Source: SCTD01 sp963784675 (GTDB lineage Bacteria; Actinomycetota; Actinomycetes; Mycobacteriales; SCTD01). From it: 64,000 nt of DNA. The DNA lies in the NCBI GenBank assembly GCA_963784675.1, contig CAWASE010000019.1, forward strand, positions 682,001-746,000, given 5' to 3'. Shown here piece after piece: positions 24,831-33,654 of the stretch. The position numbers were made by a program, and so were the translations under genes. The notes below the pieces were generated by a model that was given only the letters and a program-made list of their open reading frames with translations, had not been told where the DNA came from and did no database searches. How positions within the stretch are numbered: the stretch's first letter is position 1; every line of letters begins with the position of its first letter.

Positions 24831-25847
24831 TCAGTCCTCGCAGGTCCTCGGACGTCCAGCCGCCCAGCGGCTGCTCCGGGTACCCGACGTGCGGCGCCGA
24901 GACGTCGTCGAGCGCCGCCGCGGATCTCCGGCGGCAGCTCGACGTCCTCGGCCGCCAGCGACGCCTGCAGCTGCGCGGCGGTCCGGGCCCCGACGATCGG
25001 CGCGACGACGCCCGGGCCGGTCGCGCACCCAGGCCAGCGCGACGGCCACCGGCGAGACGCCGAGGCCGTCGGCGGCGGTGAGCACCGCGTCGACGACCGA
25101 GCGCGACTCCTCGTCGAGGTAGGGCTCGACGAAGGCCGTCGAAGTGCGCGGACGCGCCGCGGCTGTCGGCGGGCGCGCCGTTGCGGTACTTGCCGGTCAG
25201 CACGCCGCGGCCCAGCGGCGACCACGGCAGCAGCCCGACCCCGAGCGCGCTGCGCCGCCGGGACGACCTCGCGCTCGACGCCGCGCTGCAGCAGCGAGTA
25301 CTCGACCTGGTTGCGCGACGAGCGGGGCGCGGCCGCGGCCAGGCCCGCTGCCAGGTCGCGGTGGCGGCCAGCTGCCAGCCGCAGTAGTTCGACACGCCGG
25401 CGTAGCGCGACCCGGCCGCAGGAGACCGCCGTGTCGACGGCGGCCAGCGCCTCCTCCCACGGGGTGACGGGGTCCCAGGCGTGCAGCTGCCAGAGGTCGA
25501 CGTGGTCGAGGCCGCAGCCGCGCGCAGCGAGGCGTCCAGGGCCGCCAGCAGGTGGCCGCGCGAGCGTGCCGCGCCCCATCGGGCCGGGGCCGGTGACGCC
25601 GTAGGCCTTCGTCGCGACCAGGACCTCCTCGCGCGGCGACGACGTCGGCGAGCAGCCGGCCGAGCACCCGCTCGCTCTCGCCCCCGCCGTAGACGTCGGC
25701 GGTGTCGACGAGCGTGCCGCCGGCCTCGCGGAAGGCCAGCAGCTGGGCGGCGGCGTCGTCCTCGTCGGTGTCGCGGCCCCAGGTCATGGTGCCGAGCGCG
25801 AGCCGGGACACGACCAGCCCGCTCCGGCCCAGGTGCCGCTGCTTCAC
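24831..25847 (-). CDS. aldo/keto reductase (multiply frameshifted)
   Basis: Similarity to the AKR family is colinear through all three frames. In order: MKQRHLGRSGLVVSRLALG, TADVYGGGESE (catalytic Tyr), VATKAYG (Lys), LDHVDLWQLHAWDP (His), GVSNYCGWQLAA, QVEYSLLQRGVE, LLPWSPLGRGVLTGKYRNG, RPGVVAPIVGART and a C-terminal GGWTSEDLED. At least six indels interrupt it, most of them single inserted G or C at codon borders, for example between GTC and CGC of RVRYAG. No catalytic residue is lost. Repaired length is about 330 residues. NADPH-dependent carbonyl reduction is expected. The substrate is unknown. Confidence 0.8.
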
Positions 25848-25895
25848 CGACCCATGCCGACGGCTGCTGCCGGGCAGGTAGTCCAGGCGCCCGGA

Positions 25896-25901
25896 TACCC
25901 T
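25896..25901 (+). promoter_or_regulatory. -10 box for the F420-type oxidoreductase gene
   Basis: TACCCT in the divergent gap, about 38 bases before the GTG at 25939. A GAAGGAG ribosome site lies between, so a short leader is expected. Confidence 0.35.
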
Positions 25902-25938
25902 GCGCGGGCACGTCCTGCCGCCTGTGAAGGAGCGCCGC

Positions 25939-26997
25939 GTGAAGCTCGGTCTGAACCTCGGCTACTGGGGCGGCGGCAACGACGCCGACAACCTCGCGCT
26001 CGCCCAGGAGGCCGACGAGCTCGGCTACGCCGTGGCCTGGGTCGCCGAGGCCTACGGCTCCGACGCCGCGACGGTGCTGGCCTGGGTCGGCGCGCAGACC
26101 AACGCGGATCGACATCGGCTCCGCCATCTTCCAGATCCCCGGCCGCACGCCCGCGAACTGCGCGATGACGGCAGCCACGCTGGACACGCTGTCCGGCGGC
26201 CGGTTCCGGCTCGGGCCTCGGCGTCTCCGGCCCGCAGGTGTCCGAGGGCTGGCACGGCGTGCGCTTCGACAAGCCGCTCGGCCGCGACCCGCGAGTACTC
26301 CGACATCGTCAAGATGGCGCTGCGCCGCGAGAAGGTCCGCTACGACGGGCAAGCACTACGTCCTGCCGCTGCCCGACGGCCCCGGCAAGGCGCTGCAGCT
26401 CACCGTCCACCCGGTGCGCGAGCACATCCCGATGTACCTGGCGGCGGTCGGCCCCAAGAACCTCGAGCTGGCCGGCGAGCTGTTCGACGGCTGGCTGGCG
26501 ATCTTCTTCTCGCCCGAGTTCGCGAAGGAGCAGCTCGGCCAGCATCGAGGCCGGCCGGGCGAAGGTCGGCAAGACGCTGGACGGGCTTCGACGTCGTGCC
26601 GACCATGCCGATCGTCGTCGGCGACGACCCGCGGGCCTGCGCCGACCCGATCCGCTGGTACGCCGCGCTCTACGTCGGCGGCATGGGCAGCCGGGAGAAG
26701 AACTTCTACAACCAGCTCGCCTGCCGGATGGGCTTCGACGAGGCCGCCGCCAGAGGTCCAGGACCTGTACCTGGCCCGCAAGTACGACGAGGCCGCCGCC
26801 GCGGTGCCCGTACGAGTTCATCGACGCAGACCTCGCTGCTCGGCCCGAAGGAGCGCATCGCCGAGCGGATGCAGGTGCTCGCGCCGGCGGGCGTCACGAC
26901 GCTGACCCTCTCGCCGTTCGCCGGCACGCCTGGACGAGCGCAAGGCCACCTGCGCACCGCGGTCGAGGCGCTCGAGCTGTCCGGCGTCGGCGGCTGA
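25939..26997 (+). CDS. LLM-class F420-dependent oxidoreductase (multiply frameshifted)
   Basis: The GTG start follows GAAGGAG. Translation in switching frames gives a continuous luciferase-like protein: MKLGLNLGYWGGGNDADN, AWVAEAYGSDAATVLAWVG, IDIGSAIFQIPGRTPA, LDTLSGGRFRLGLGVSGPQ, EYSDIVKMALRREKV, IPMYLAAVGPKNLELAGE, VPTMPIVVGDDPRA and the C-terminal SLLGPKERIAERMQVL. This matches the F420-linked LLM subfamily. I place single inserted bases near 26107, 26215, 26286, 26349, 26537, 26585, 26754, 26809, 26826 and 26929, ten in about 1 kb and all +1. Repaired length is about 349 residues. The reaction is a two-electron reduction or oxidation with F420. The substrate is unknown. Confidence 0.82.
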   Translation: MKLGLNLGYWGGGNDADNLALAQEADELGYAVAWVAEAYGSDAATVLAWVGAQTNADRHRLRHLPDPRPHARELRDDGSHAGHAVRRPVPARASASPARRCPRAGTACASTSRSAATREYSDIVKMALRREKVRYDGQALRPAAARRPRQGAAAHRPPGARAHPDVPGGGRPQEPRAGRRAVRRLAGDLLLARVREGAARPASRPAGRRSARRWTGFDVVPTMPIVVGDDPRACADPIRWYAALYVGGMGSREKNFYNQLACRMGFDEAAARGPGPVPGPQVRRGRRRGARTSSSTQTSLLGPKERIAERMQVLAPAGVTTLTLSPFAGTPGRAQGHLRTAVEALELSGVGG

Positions 26998-27019
26998 CGC
27001 GGCTGCGCGCGCCGGCCTC

Positions 27020-27753
27020 GTGCTCGGCGCCGTCCAGGGGGTGGCCGAGGTCGTGCCCGTCTCCTCCTCGGCCCAGCTGGCCCTGCTGCCGTGGCTGCTG
27101 CGGCTGGCCGACCCGCGCCGGCCGGACCGCACGGCCTCGCCGGCGGCGCTGCACGCCGGGTCGTGCGTCGGCTCGCCGTGGCGCTGCGCGCGCGATCTGC
27201 GGGCCGGCGCCGCCGGAGCCGGCGGCGCTCGCCGTCGGCAGCGTGCCGGCCGCCGCCGCCGGGCTGCTGGCGGGCCGACGCCGGTCGAGCGGCGGCTCGG
27301 GCGGCCCGCGCAGCTCGCCGCCGCTGCTGGCCGGCGCCGGCGCGCTGCTGTGGGGTCGATCGGCGCGCCGCCGAGCGGCACGCGCCCGGCGACCGTCGCG
27401 CGACGCGCGCCCTCGCCGGCGCTGGCACAGGCCGCGGCGCTCGTGCCCGGGCGTCTCCCGGGCCGGCGCGACGCTGACCGCGCTGCGGGCGGCCGGCGGT
27501 CGCGGCGGGCGCGACGCGCTGCGGCTCTCGATGCTGCTGTCGCCTGCCGGTCACCGCCGGGGCGGCCGGGCTCACGCTGGCCGCGGGCGGACCGCCGGCG
27601 GCGCCGCGCCGCCGCTCGCCGACCGGCCGCGCGCGGTGGCCGCCGTGCGCGGCGGTCGCGGCCGCCGCTCACGCGTGCGCCGGCGCGCCGGCGCGACGCG
27701 CGTGCCGCGCGGGCCGGCCGTCTACCGTCTGGCTGCTCGCCGCCTGGTCGTGA
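27020..27753 (+). CDS. UppP/BacA-like undecaprenyl-diphosphatase paralogue, divergent (frameshifted)
   Basis: The N-terminal motif GLVLGAVQGVAEVVPVSSSA and a later PGVSRAGATLTALRAAG match the two active-site motifs of undecaprenyl-diphosphatase, with several hydrophobic segments between. The usual EGLTEFLPVSS Glu pair is changed (QGVAEVVPVSS keeps one Glu). Many indels prevent a clean translation, so both ends are approximate. The stop at 27751-27753 is one of two candidates. It lies directly upstream of a second, more canonical uppP and between LLM and uppP on the same strand. It may act on another prenyl or lipid diphosphate. Confidence 0.6.
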
Positions 27754-27783
27754 GCCGGCTGACGCTCGCGAAGGAGACGCGCG

Positions 27784-28613
27784 GTGAGCCTGGGCCTGCT
27801 CGATGCGCGTCGTGCTCGGCGTCGTGGAGGGGCTCACCGAGTTCCTGCCCGTCTCCAGCACCGGGCACCTCACCATCACCGAGGGCCTGCTGGGCCTCGA
27901 CGTCGACGACCCGTCGGTGACCGCGTTCACCGCGGTCATCCAGACCGGAGCGATCGCCGCGGTGCTGCTGTTCTTCGCCGGGACATCGCCCGCTTCGTCG
28001 CGCGGCTTCGTCGGCGGCGTCCGTCCGCGCAGGGCCGGCAGACCGACGACTGGCGCTTCACGCTGGCCGTCGTCGCTCGGTTCGCTGCCGATCGGCGTCG
28101 TCGGCCTGCCGCTCAAGGACGTCATCACCGGGCCCGGTGCTGCGCTCGCTGGTCACCGTCGGCATCGCCCTGATCGCTGTGGAGCGCGCGTCGATGGTGC
28201 TGGCCGAGCGGCGGGGCACGCAGACGCGCGGCGAGGCGGACGTCACGCATCCGCGACGGCCTGTTCATCGGCGTCGCCCAGTGCATCGCGCTCGTGCCCG
28301 GGGTCTCGCGCTCCGGCGCGACGATCTAGGCCGGGCTGCTGCTCGGGCTGGACCGGGTCACGGCGACCCGGCTGTCGTTCTTCCTCGGCGATCCCTGCGC
28401 TCACCGCCGCCGGCGCTCTCGAGCTCAAGGACGCGCTGGGGGGCGACGTCGGCCTCGGCGCCGGTGCTGGTCGCGACGGCGGTCGCCTTCGTGGTCGCGT
28501 ACGCCTCCATCGCCTTCCTGCTGCGCTTCGTGGCGCGGCACTCGATCGTCGCGTTCGTGCCCTACCGCGTCGCGCTCGGCGTCGTGGTGCTCGGCGTCCT
28601 CGCCGTCGGCTAG
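27784..28613 (+). CDS. uppP: undecaprenyl-diphosphatase (frameshifted, with an in-frame amber)
   Basis: The GTG start has a GAAGGAG site. Motif 1 is VVEGLTEFLPVSSTGHL and motif 2 is LVPGVSRSGATI, both catalytic regions of the BacA/UppP family. Other recognisable parts are PSVTAFTAVIQTGAIAAVL, GVVGLPLKDVI, and the C-terminal RHSIVAFVPYRVALG. Several single-base insertions are present, for example after GATGCG at about 27806. In the reading frame TAG replaces the codon after ATI (28327-28329). TCG, the usual Ser, differs by one base. The enzyme dephosphorylates undecaprenyl diphosphate on the outer face of the membrane to recycle the cell-wall carrier lipid. Confidence 0.82.
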
Positions 28614-28636
28614 CCGCGGTCCCGCCGTGTACCGAG

Positions 28637-29671
28637 GTGCCGCGCCACTCCGACCGGGTCGCGCCTGCCTCGCCGTCAGCCCGACCACCTGCCAGGCGCA
28701 CACGCGGCGTCTACCGGGACGGCGTGCTGGTCGGCGCGGCTTCGCGGTCGGCGAGGTCAGCGAGCACCTGGCCGTCGAGGGCAACGTGCTGTGGCTGGAC
28801 CTGCTGGAGCCGACCGCGCAGGACATGGCCGTGCTCGTCGACGAGCTCGGCCTGCACGCCCTGGCGATCGAGGACGCCCTGCACGCCCACCAGCGGCCCA
28901 AGCTGGACCGCTACAGCGACCACGCGTTCCTCGCCGCCTACGCGGTGCACGCCGGGCCGGGAGGGCGAGCTGCTGCAGGTGGGCGAGGTGGCTGCCTTCG
29001 TCACACCGCGCGCGCTGGTGACGGTGCGCAAGAGCGACGTCGTACGGCTGGAAGGGATGCTGGACCGCTGGGACGACACCGCCGAGCTCGCCCCCTCGGG
29101 CGTCGGTCACCTCGTGTACGGCCTGCTCGACGTCCTGGTGGACGGCCACGCCGCGGCGGCTGCCGCCCTGGACGACGAGGGCGAGCTGATCGAGGACCTG
29201 CTGTTCGACGCCGACAACAGCGAGCACGGCGACGAGCTGCAGCGCCGTTCGTTCGCGCTGCGCAAGGCCCTGACCCGGTTGCGTCGCGCCGTCGTCCCGA
29301 TGCGGGAGGTGCTGGCGACGGTGGCCCGCCCGGAGCTGGGCATCGTCGACGCGCACCTGGCGCCCTACCTGCGCGACGTCGACGACCACGTCCAGCGGGC
29401 GACCGAGCAGCTGGACGGGCTGCGCGAGCTGCTGGGCACCGTCCTGGACATCAACCTCACGCTGGCCAGCAACCGGCTGAACCAGACGATCTTCCGGCTG
29501 ACGGCGTACGCGGCCGTGCTGGCGGTGACGACGGCCATCACCGGCTACTTCGGGCAGAACGTGCCCTTCCCCGGCTTCGGCACGCCGGTGGGGCTGGTGT
29601 CGAGCACCGGCCTGCTGCTGGCGTCCGTGCTAGGGGTGTTCCTGCTGTTCAGGCGCAAGGGTTGGCTGTAG
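28637..29671 (+). CDS. corA: CorA-family divalent cation transporter (GQN variant, frameshifted N-terminus)
   Basis: Start GTG at 28637, then GVYRDGVLVGAG and, in the next frame, FAVGEVSEHLAVEGNVLWLD. A missing base near 28735 and an extra base near 28965 shift the frame, after which it stays open to 29671. The cytosolic helix bundle and the final two membrane helices are clear (TAYAAVLAVTTAITGYF and LLLASVLGVFLLF). The pore signature is YFGQNVPFPG. CorA usually has GMN, so Met is replaced by Gln. It probably moves Mg2+ or a related ion. Repaired length is about 345 residues. Confidence 0.85.
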   Translation: MPRHSDRVAPASPSARPPARRTRGVYRDGVLVGAASRSARSASTWPSRATCCGWTCWSRPRRTWPCSSTSSACTPWRSRTPCTPTSGPSWTATATTRSSPPTRCTPGREGELLQVGEVAAFVTPRALVTVRKSDVVRLEGMLDRWDDTAELAPSGVGHLVYGLLDVLVDGHAAAAAALDDEGELIEDLLFDADNSEHGDELQRRSFALRKALTRLRRAVVPMREVLATVARPELGIVDAHLAPYLRDVDDHVQRATEQLDGLRELLGTVLDINLTLASNRLNQTIFRLTAYAAVLAVTTAITGYFGQNVPFPGFGTPVGLVSSTGLLLASVLGVFLLFRRKGWL

Positions 29672-29722
29672 GTCGCAGGACGCCGGACCCGGGCTCCGGT
29701 GGAAGGGGCGGCGGGTGCGACG

Positions 29723-29728
29723 TACGGT
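29723..29728 (+). promoter_or_regulatory. leaderless -10 box for the histidine phosphatase gene
   Basis: TACGGT, six bases, then the ATG at 29735. No ribosome-binding site. Confidence 0.6.
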
Positions 29729-29734
29729 CCCGTC

Positions 29735-30436
29735 ATGACCACCGTCGTGCTCGTCCGTCATGGCCTGACCGCGCTGACCGGTCCGGTGCTGGCCGGGTGG
29801 ACCCCGGGCCTGCACCTGGACGACCGCGGGACGGCGCAGGCCGCAGCGGTGGCCGAACGGCTGCGCCCGGTGCCCTTCGACGCCGTCGTCAGCAGCCCGT
29901 TGGACCGCTGCCTGGACACCGCGGGGGCGGTGCTGGCCGGTCGGGAGCCGCTGGAGCTGCAGGTCGACGCACGGCTCGGTGAGTGCCGCTACGGCGACTG
30001 GACCGGTCGGCCGATCAAGGAGCTGGCCAAGGACCCGCTGTGGAAGGTGGTGCAGGCGCACCCTTCAGCCGTCGTCTTCCCCGGGCCGGAAGGCGAGGCG
30101 CTGCGCGACACGCAGGCCCGCGCCGTCACCGCCGTGCGCGACTGGAACGACCGGTTGGGGCCCGACGCCACCTGGTTGGCCTGCTCGCACGGCGACGTCA
30201 TCAAAGCCATCGTCGCTGACGCCATGGGCCTGCACCTGGACCAGTTCCAACGGATCGTCATCGACCCGTGCTCGGTGACGGTGCTGCGCTACACCGAGCT
30301 CCGTCCCTTCGTCGTCCGCGTGAACGACACCGGCGGCGGGGTGGCCGACCTGCTGCCGCCCAAGAAGCGCGGCCGCCGACGTGCCGCGGGATCCGACGCC
30401 ACCGTCGGCGGGGGAGCGGGCTCGGGCAGCATCTGA
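29735..30436 (+). CDS. histidine phosphatase family protein (MSMEG_4193-type)
   Basis: A 233-residue protein that starts MTTVVLVRHGLTALTGPVLAG, the RHG phosphohistidine motif. The second catalytic His lies in LACSHGDVIKAIVADAMG. The C-terminal tail (about 35 residues, PPKKRGRRRA) is basic and low in complexity. The MSMEG_4193 subfamily is defined partly by its fixed location beside DUF3090 and SCO1664-family genes in actinobacteria, and the same order is present here. Its substrate is unknown. Confidence 0.9.
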   Translation: MTTVVLVRHGLTALTGPVLAGWTPGLHLDDRGTAQAAAVAERLRPVPFDAVVSSPLDRCLDTAGAVLAGREPLELQVDARLGECRYGDWTGRPIKELAKDPLWKVVQAHPSAVVFPGPEGEALRDTQARAVTAVRDWNDRLGPDATWLACSHGDVIKAIVADAMGLHLDQFQRIVIDPCSVTVLRYTELRPFVVRVNDTGGGVADLLPPKKRGRRRAAGSDATVGGGAGSGSI

Positions 30437-30561
30437 GCGTTCCCTGGGGGCGTCCCGCCGATGATCTTCCGCAGCGGGTCACCGACACGCCGTGCGGCCC
30501 GACCATCGGGCGACCCTCGCGGGCCAGGGCGGCGACCTCGGCGCCGCGCGGGCGCGTCGCT

Positions 30562-30567
30562 TAGGGT
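30562..30567 (+). promoter_or_regulatory. leaderless -10 box for the DUF3090 gene
   Basis: TAGGGT, six bases, then the GTG at 30574. No ribosome-binding site. Confidence 0.6.
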
Positions 30568-30573
30568 CAGGCG

Positions 30574-31124
30574 GTGCCCCGTCAGGTGTTTGCCTTCGAC
30601 CCCCCCGACCGGTTCGTGGCGGGCACCGTCGGCCAGCCGGGCGACCGCACCTTCTACCTGCAGGCCACCGGCGGCGGCCGCACCGTCTCGGTGGCGCTGG
30701 AGAAGGTGCAGGTCCAGCTGCTGGCGGACCGGCTGGAGGAGCTGCTGGAGCAGGTGCGTCGGCGCGGCGCCGGCGACGCCGCGTCGCCGCCCCCCGGGGC
30801 ATGGACGACACCGCGCCGTTGGACGCCCCCGTCGAGGAGGAGTTCCGGGTTGGCGCCATGGGGCTGGCGTGGGACGGCGACGACGAGGTCGTGGTCGTGG
30901 AGGCTCTCGCGCCCGCGGAGGGGGACGTCGAGGTCGAGCCGCTGGCCGACGCCGACGAGGGCCCCGACGCGCTCCGGGTCCGGCTTCCGCCGGACATGGC
31001 GCGCGCGTTCGTGCGGCGGGCGCAGCGCGTCGTCGCGGCCGGACGTCCGCCCTGCCCGCTGTGCGCCCTGCCGCTGGACCCGGAGGGGCACGTGTGTCCC
31101 CGGCAGAACGGGCACCGTCGCTAG
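30574..31124 (+). CDS. DUF3090 family protein (frameshifted)
   Basis: Starts MPRQVFAFDPPDRFVAGTVG and LEKVQVQLLADRLEELLEQV. A missing C in a C-run near 30790 breaks the frame, which continues as EEEFRVGAMGLAWDGDD and ends with a zinc-finger-like CPLCALPLDPEGHVCPRQNG. Repaired length is about 183 residues. DUF3090 (TIGR03847) is found next to the MSMEG_4193 phosphatase and SCO1664-family genes and is of unknown function. The C-terminal Cys/His set may bind zinc. Confidence 0.85.
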
Positions 31125-31224
31125 CTCGCATTACACAGCGTTGCCATGGACGGGGGTTTGGTGGCACCATGTGACGATCTCGGGGTCGTGGCTGGCGGCC
31201 TACGGCGCAGGAAGGCAATGTGCC

Positions 31225-31891
31225 TTGGTCACACAACCGCTAGAGGCCCCCGACACCGAGATCGGTGAAGCGAGCCTGTCCCGTCGGCGACTGCTTCGGG
31301 GCGCCGTCGCTGCAGGCGGCCTGGCCTACGCCGCACCGGTGATCTCAGTGCTCACCCTGTCGGTGGGCAGGGCGGAGGCGGCCAGTGGGCCGAGTTCCCC
31401 TCCGGCCCCGCCGAGCGTGACGACGACGTCTGCGGGCCCGCCCGAGTCCGTCGCCCCGCCGCCGGAGGCTTTGCCGCCGTCTCAGCCCACGGCCTCGCCG
31501 ATCGCCGGTAGCCTGGACAACCCTGCACGGCTCCGACCCGGGTCAGTCGGCGCCCCCTGCGCGGCCAGCGTCACCGAGCCCGGTCGTTCCGCCGTCCTCA
31601 CTACCGTCGACCCTGCCGTCGCCCATCACCGGCGTCCCGACCTTTCCGGTGGTGGTGCCGTCGGCGACGACGTCCCCGACCGAACCTGCCACGGTCCATG
31701 CTCGCCCGACCACGTCACGTCAGCTCCCGCGCACGGGCATGAACGTCACCGCCGTGGTCTATGCGGCGGCTTCAGCGCTCGCGGTGGGTTCCGGAATGGT
31801 GGCGGCTTCTCATCTGCCTGCCGCGGCCGTACGAGACCAGGCAGCAGATCCGCCGTTGGGCTCGTCAGACGACGAGGGCGCGCAAGACTGA
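31225..31891 (+). CDS. Tat-exported, LPXTG-anchored Pro/Thr/Ser-rich surface protein (frameshifted)
   Basis: A TTG start at 31225 follows GGAAGG. A twin-arginine leader, SLSRRRLLRGAVAAGGLAYA, is followed by a signal-like hydrophobic stretch ending AEAASG. The body is a low-complexity Pro/Ser/Thr spacer (PSSPPAPPSVTTTS and similar). In the +1 frame the spacer continues (PTFPVVVPSATTSPTEPA) into LPRTG followed by a hydrophobic helix. The charged tail is acidic rather than basic, which weakens the sorting signal. The frame changes at about 31500-31560. There is no folded domain, so it may be a wall-spanning stalk. It sits between DUF3090 and SCO1664-family genes, which are usually neighbours. 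Confidence 0.6.
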
Positions 31892-32137
31892 AGCTGCGGC
31901 GATCGGATCGTCGTAATCCAGTCGTCGGCATGCCGCCCCGCGGAGGAGCAGGCTGACAACGCGCACGCTCTGTACGGGATTGCGGTAGTGGTTGAAGCTG
32001 CGCGTGAGCAAAACCTCTGCTGCCTTGGCTCCTCGAGATGTGGGACAGGCTCGGTGCGGCGCAGGGTGGCACGGGATCAGACGTGCGTCAAGGTGGCAGC
32101 CGTGGGTGAGGATGGGGTGGTGGCGGCGCCGAGGGAT

Positions 32138-32845
32138 GTGACCGACGACGTTGGCGCTCGTGGCGCAGGGCGAGCTCAGCGTCGAAGGGCCGGCTCGTCG
32201 ATGCCAGCAACGCGACGCTCTACTGCACGGCGACCCTGGACGGGCGCAGCGCGGCCGTCGTGTACAAGCCGGTCCGGGGGGAGCGGCCGCTGTGGGACTT
32301 CCCGGACGGGACCCTCGCGGGGCGCGAGCTGGCGGCCTACCTGGTGTCGGAGGCCACGGGCTGGGACCTCGTCCCGCCGACCGTGCTGCGGGACGGCCCC
32401 TTCGGTCCCGGGATGTGCCAGCTGTGGGTCGAGGTGGACGACAGCGTCGACCTGGTGGCCCTGTCGCGCAGCCGTCATGACGATCTGCGCCGCATGGCCG
32501 TCCTGGACAGCGTGATCAACAACGCCGACCGCAAGGGCGGGCACCTGCTGCCCCGACCCGACGGGCGTGTGCAAGGGGTCGACCACGGCATCTGCTTCGC
32601 CGTCGAGGACAAGCTGCGCACGCTGCTGTGGCAGTGGCGCGGCCGCCGGCTGGACGACGAGGCGCTCGAGGTCCTGACGCGGCTGCGCCTCGCGCTGGAC
32701 GGACCGCTTGTCGGCTCAGCTGAACGAGCACCTGACGCAGCACGAGGTGCTGGCCACGGTCGCGCGGGTGGACCGCCTGCTTGCGGTCCGGCGGTTCCCC
32801 CAACCGCCCCGCGACGGCCCCGCCATCCCGTGGCCACCCTTCTAG
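32138..32845 (+). CDS. SCO1664 family protein (frameshifted)
   Basis: The likely start is the GTG at 32138 (VTDDV), with one extra base before ALVAQGELSVEG, another at about 32189 before RLVDASNATLYC, and a third near 32712 after LALDGPL. The joined frames give AAVVYKPVRGERPLWDFPDG, VINNADRKGGHLL and GVDHGICFAVEDKLR, ending in WPPF. These are the conserved kinase-like (PI3/4-kinase-related) motifs of the SCO1664/TIGR03843 family. Repaired length is about 234 residues. The function is unknown, but the gene is conserved beside mshC-region genes in actinobacteria. The bases from 31892 to 32137 contain nothing I can support. Confidence 0.82.
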
Positions 32846-32891
32846 TGCCACGCTGTCGTCCCGCTGCCGGTCGCCGACGAGAAGAGCTGAG

Positions 32892-33644
32892 ATGACGAGC
32901 ACCGCGTCCGACCACGAGGTCGCCCGTGACCTGGCCACGGCTGCGGGGCGGCTGCTGCTCGAGCTGCGCGCGACCGGTCTGGAAGGCGCAGACCTCAAGG
33001 CCGAAGGCGACCGGCTGGCCCACGCCTATCTGATGGAGCAGCTGGCGACGCTGCGCCCGCAGGACGGCGTGCTCTCGGAAGAGGGCGAGGCCGAGTCGGC
33101 GGTGCAGGCCGACCGGCTGAGCAAGAGCCGCGTGTGGGTCATCGATCCGCTGGACGGCACGAGGGAGTACTCCGAGCCGCCCCGAGAGGACTGGGCGGTG
33201 CACGTCGCCCTGTGCCTCGACGGCGTCGCCACCATCGGCGCCGTCGCGCTGCCCTCGCTGGACGTGACCCTCTCGACCGGCTCGCCGCTGCCGAGCCTGG
33301 CGCCGCGGGCCGGCGGACCGCGCATCGCCGTCAGCCGTACCCGCCCGTCCGAGCACAGCGAACGCCTGGCCGTCGCGCTGTCCGGGGAGCTCGTCGCCAT
33401 GGGCTCGGCCGGGGCCAAGGCGATGGCGGTCGTCCGCGGGGAGGTCGAGATCTACGCGCACTCGGGCGGACAGTACGAGTGGGACAGCGCGGCGCCGGTC
33501 GCGGTCGCCGCCGCCGCCGGCCTGCACACCAGCCGGCTGGACGGGTCCCCGCTGGTCTACAACCGCAGCGACCCCTACCTGCCGGACCTGCTGGTGTGCC
33601 GTCCGGAGTTCGCCGCGCAGGCGATCGAGATCTGCAACGCCTGA
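32892..33644 (+). CDS. cysQ: 3'(2'),5'-bisphosphate nucleotidase / inositol monophosphatase family protein
   Basis: A 250-residue protein with the family's metal-binding motifs: SEEGEAES (the Glu site), WVIDPLDGTREYSEP and the C-terminal YEWDSAAPVAVAAAAGLH. The CysQ type hydrolyses 3'-phosphoadenosine 5'-phosphate from sulfate assimilation and may also act on inositol phosphates. Its location by mshC suits either sulfur or inositol supply for mycothiol. The ATG lies 46 nt after the SCO1664-family stop. Confidence 0.85.
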   Translation: MTSTASDHEVARDLATAAGRLLLELRATGLEGADLKAEGDRLAHAYLMEQLATLRPQDGVLSEEGEAESAVQADRLSKSRVWVIDPLDGTREYSEPPREDWAVHVALCLDGVATIGAVALPSLDVTLSTGSPLPSLAPRAGGPRIAVSRTRPSEHSERLAVALSGELVAMGSAGAKAMAVVRGEVEIYAHSGGQYEWDSAAPVAVAAAAGLHTSRLDGSPLVYNRSDPYLPDLLVCRPEFAAQAIEICNA

Positions 33645-33654
33645 CCGCACCTGC

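Noticed and set aside
25939..26997. Programmed +1 frameshifting in the LLM gene
   Set aside because: Ten shifts in one gene, no slippery motif or shared context, and the same pattern in unrelated neighbours make regulation implausible.
24831..28613. Pseudogene cluster
   Set aside because: Decaying genes should also lose residues and gain varied mutations. Here motifs and codon bias are intact and damage is almost only +1 insertions, apart from one TAG.
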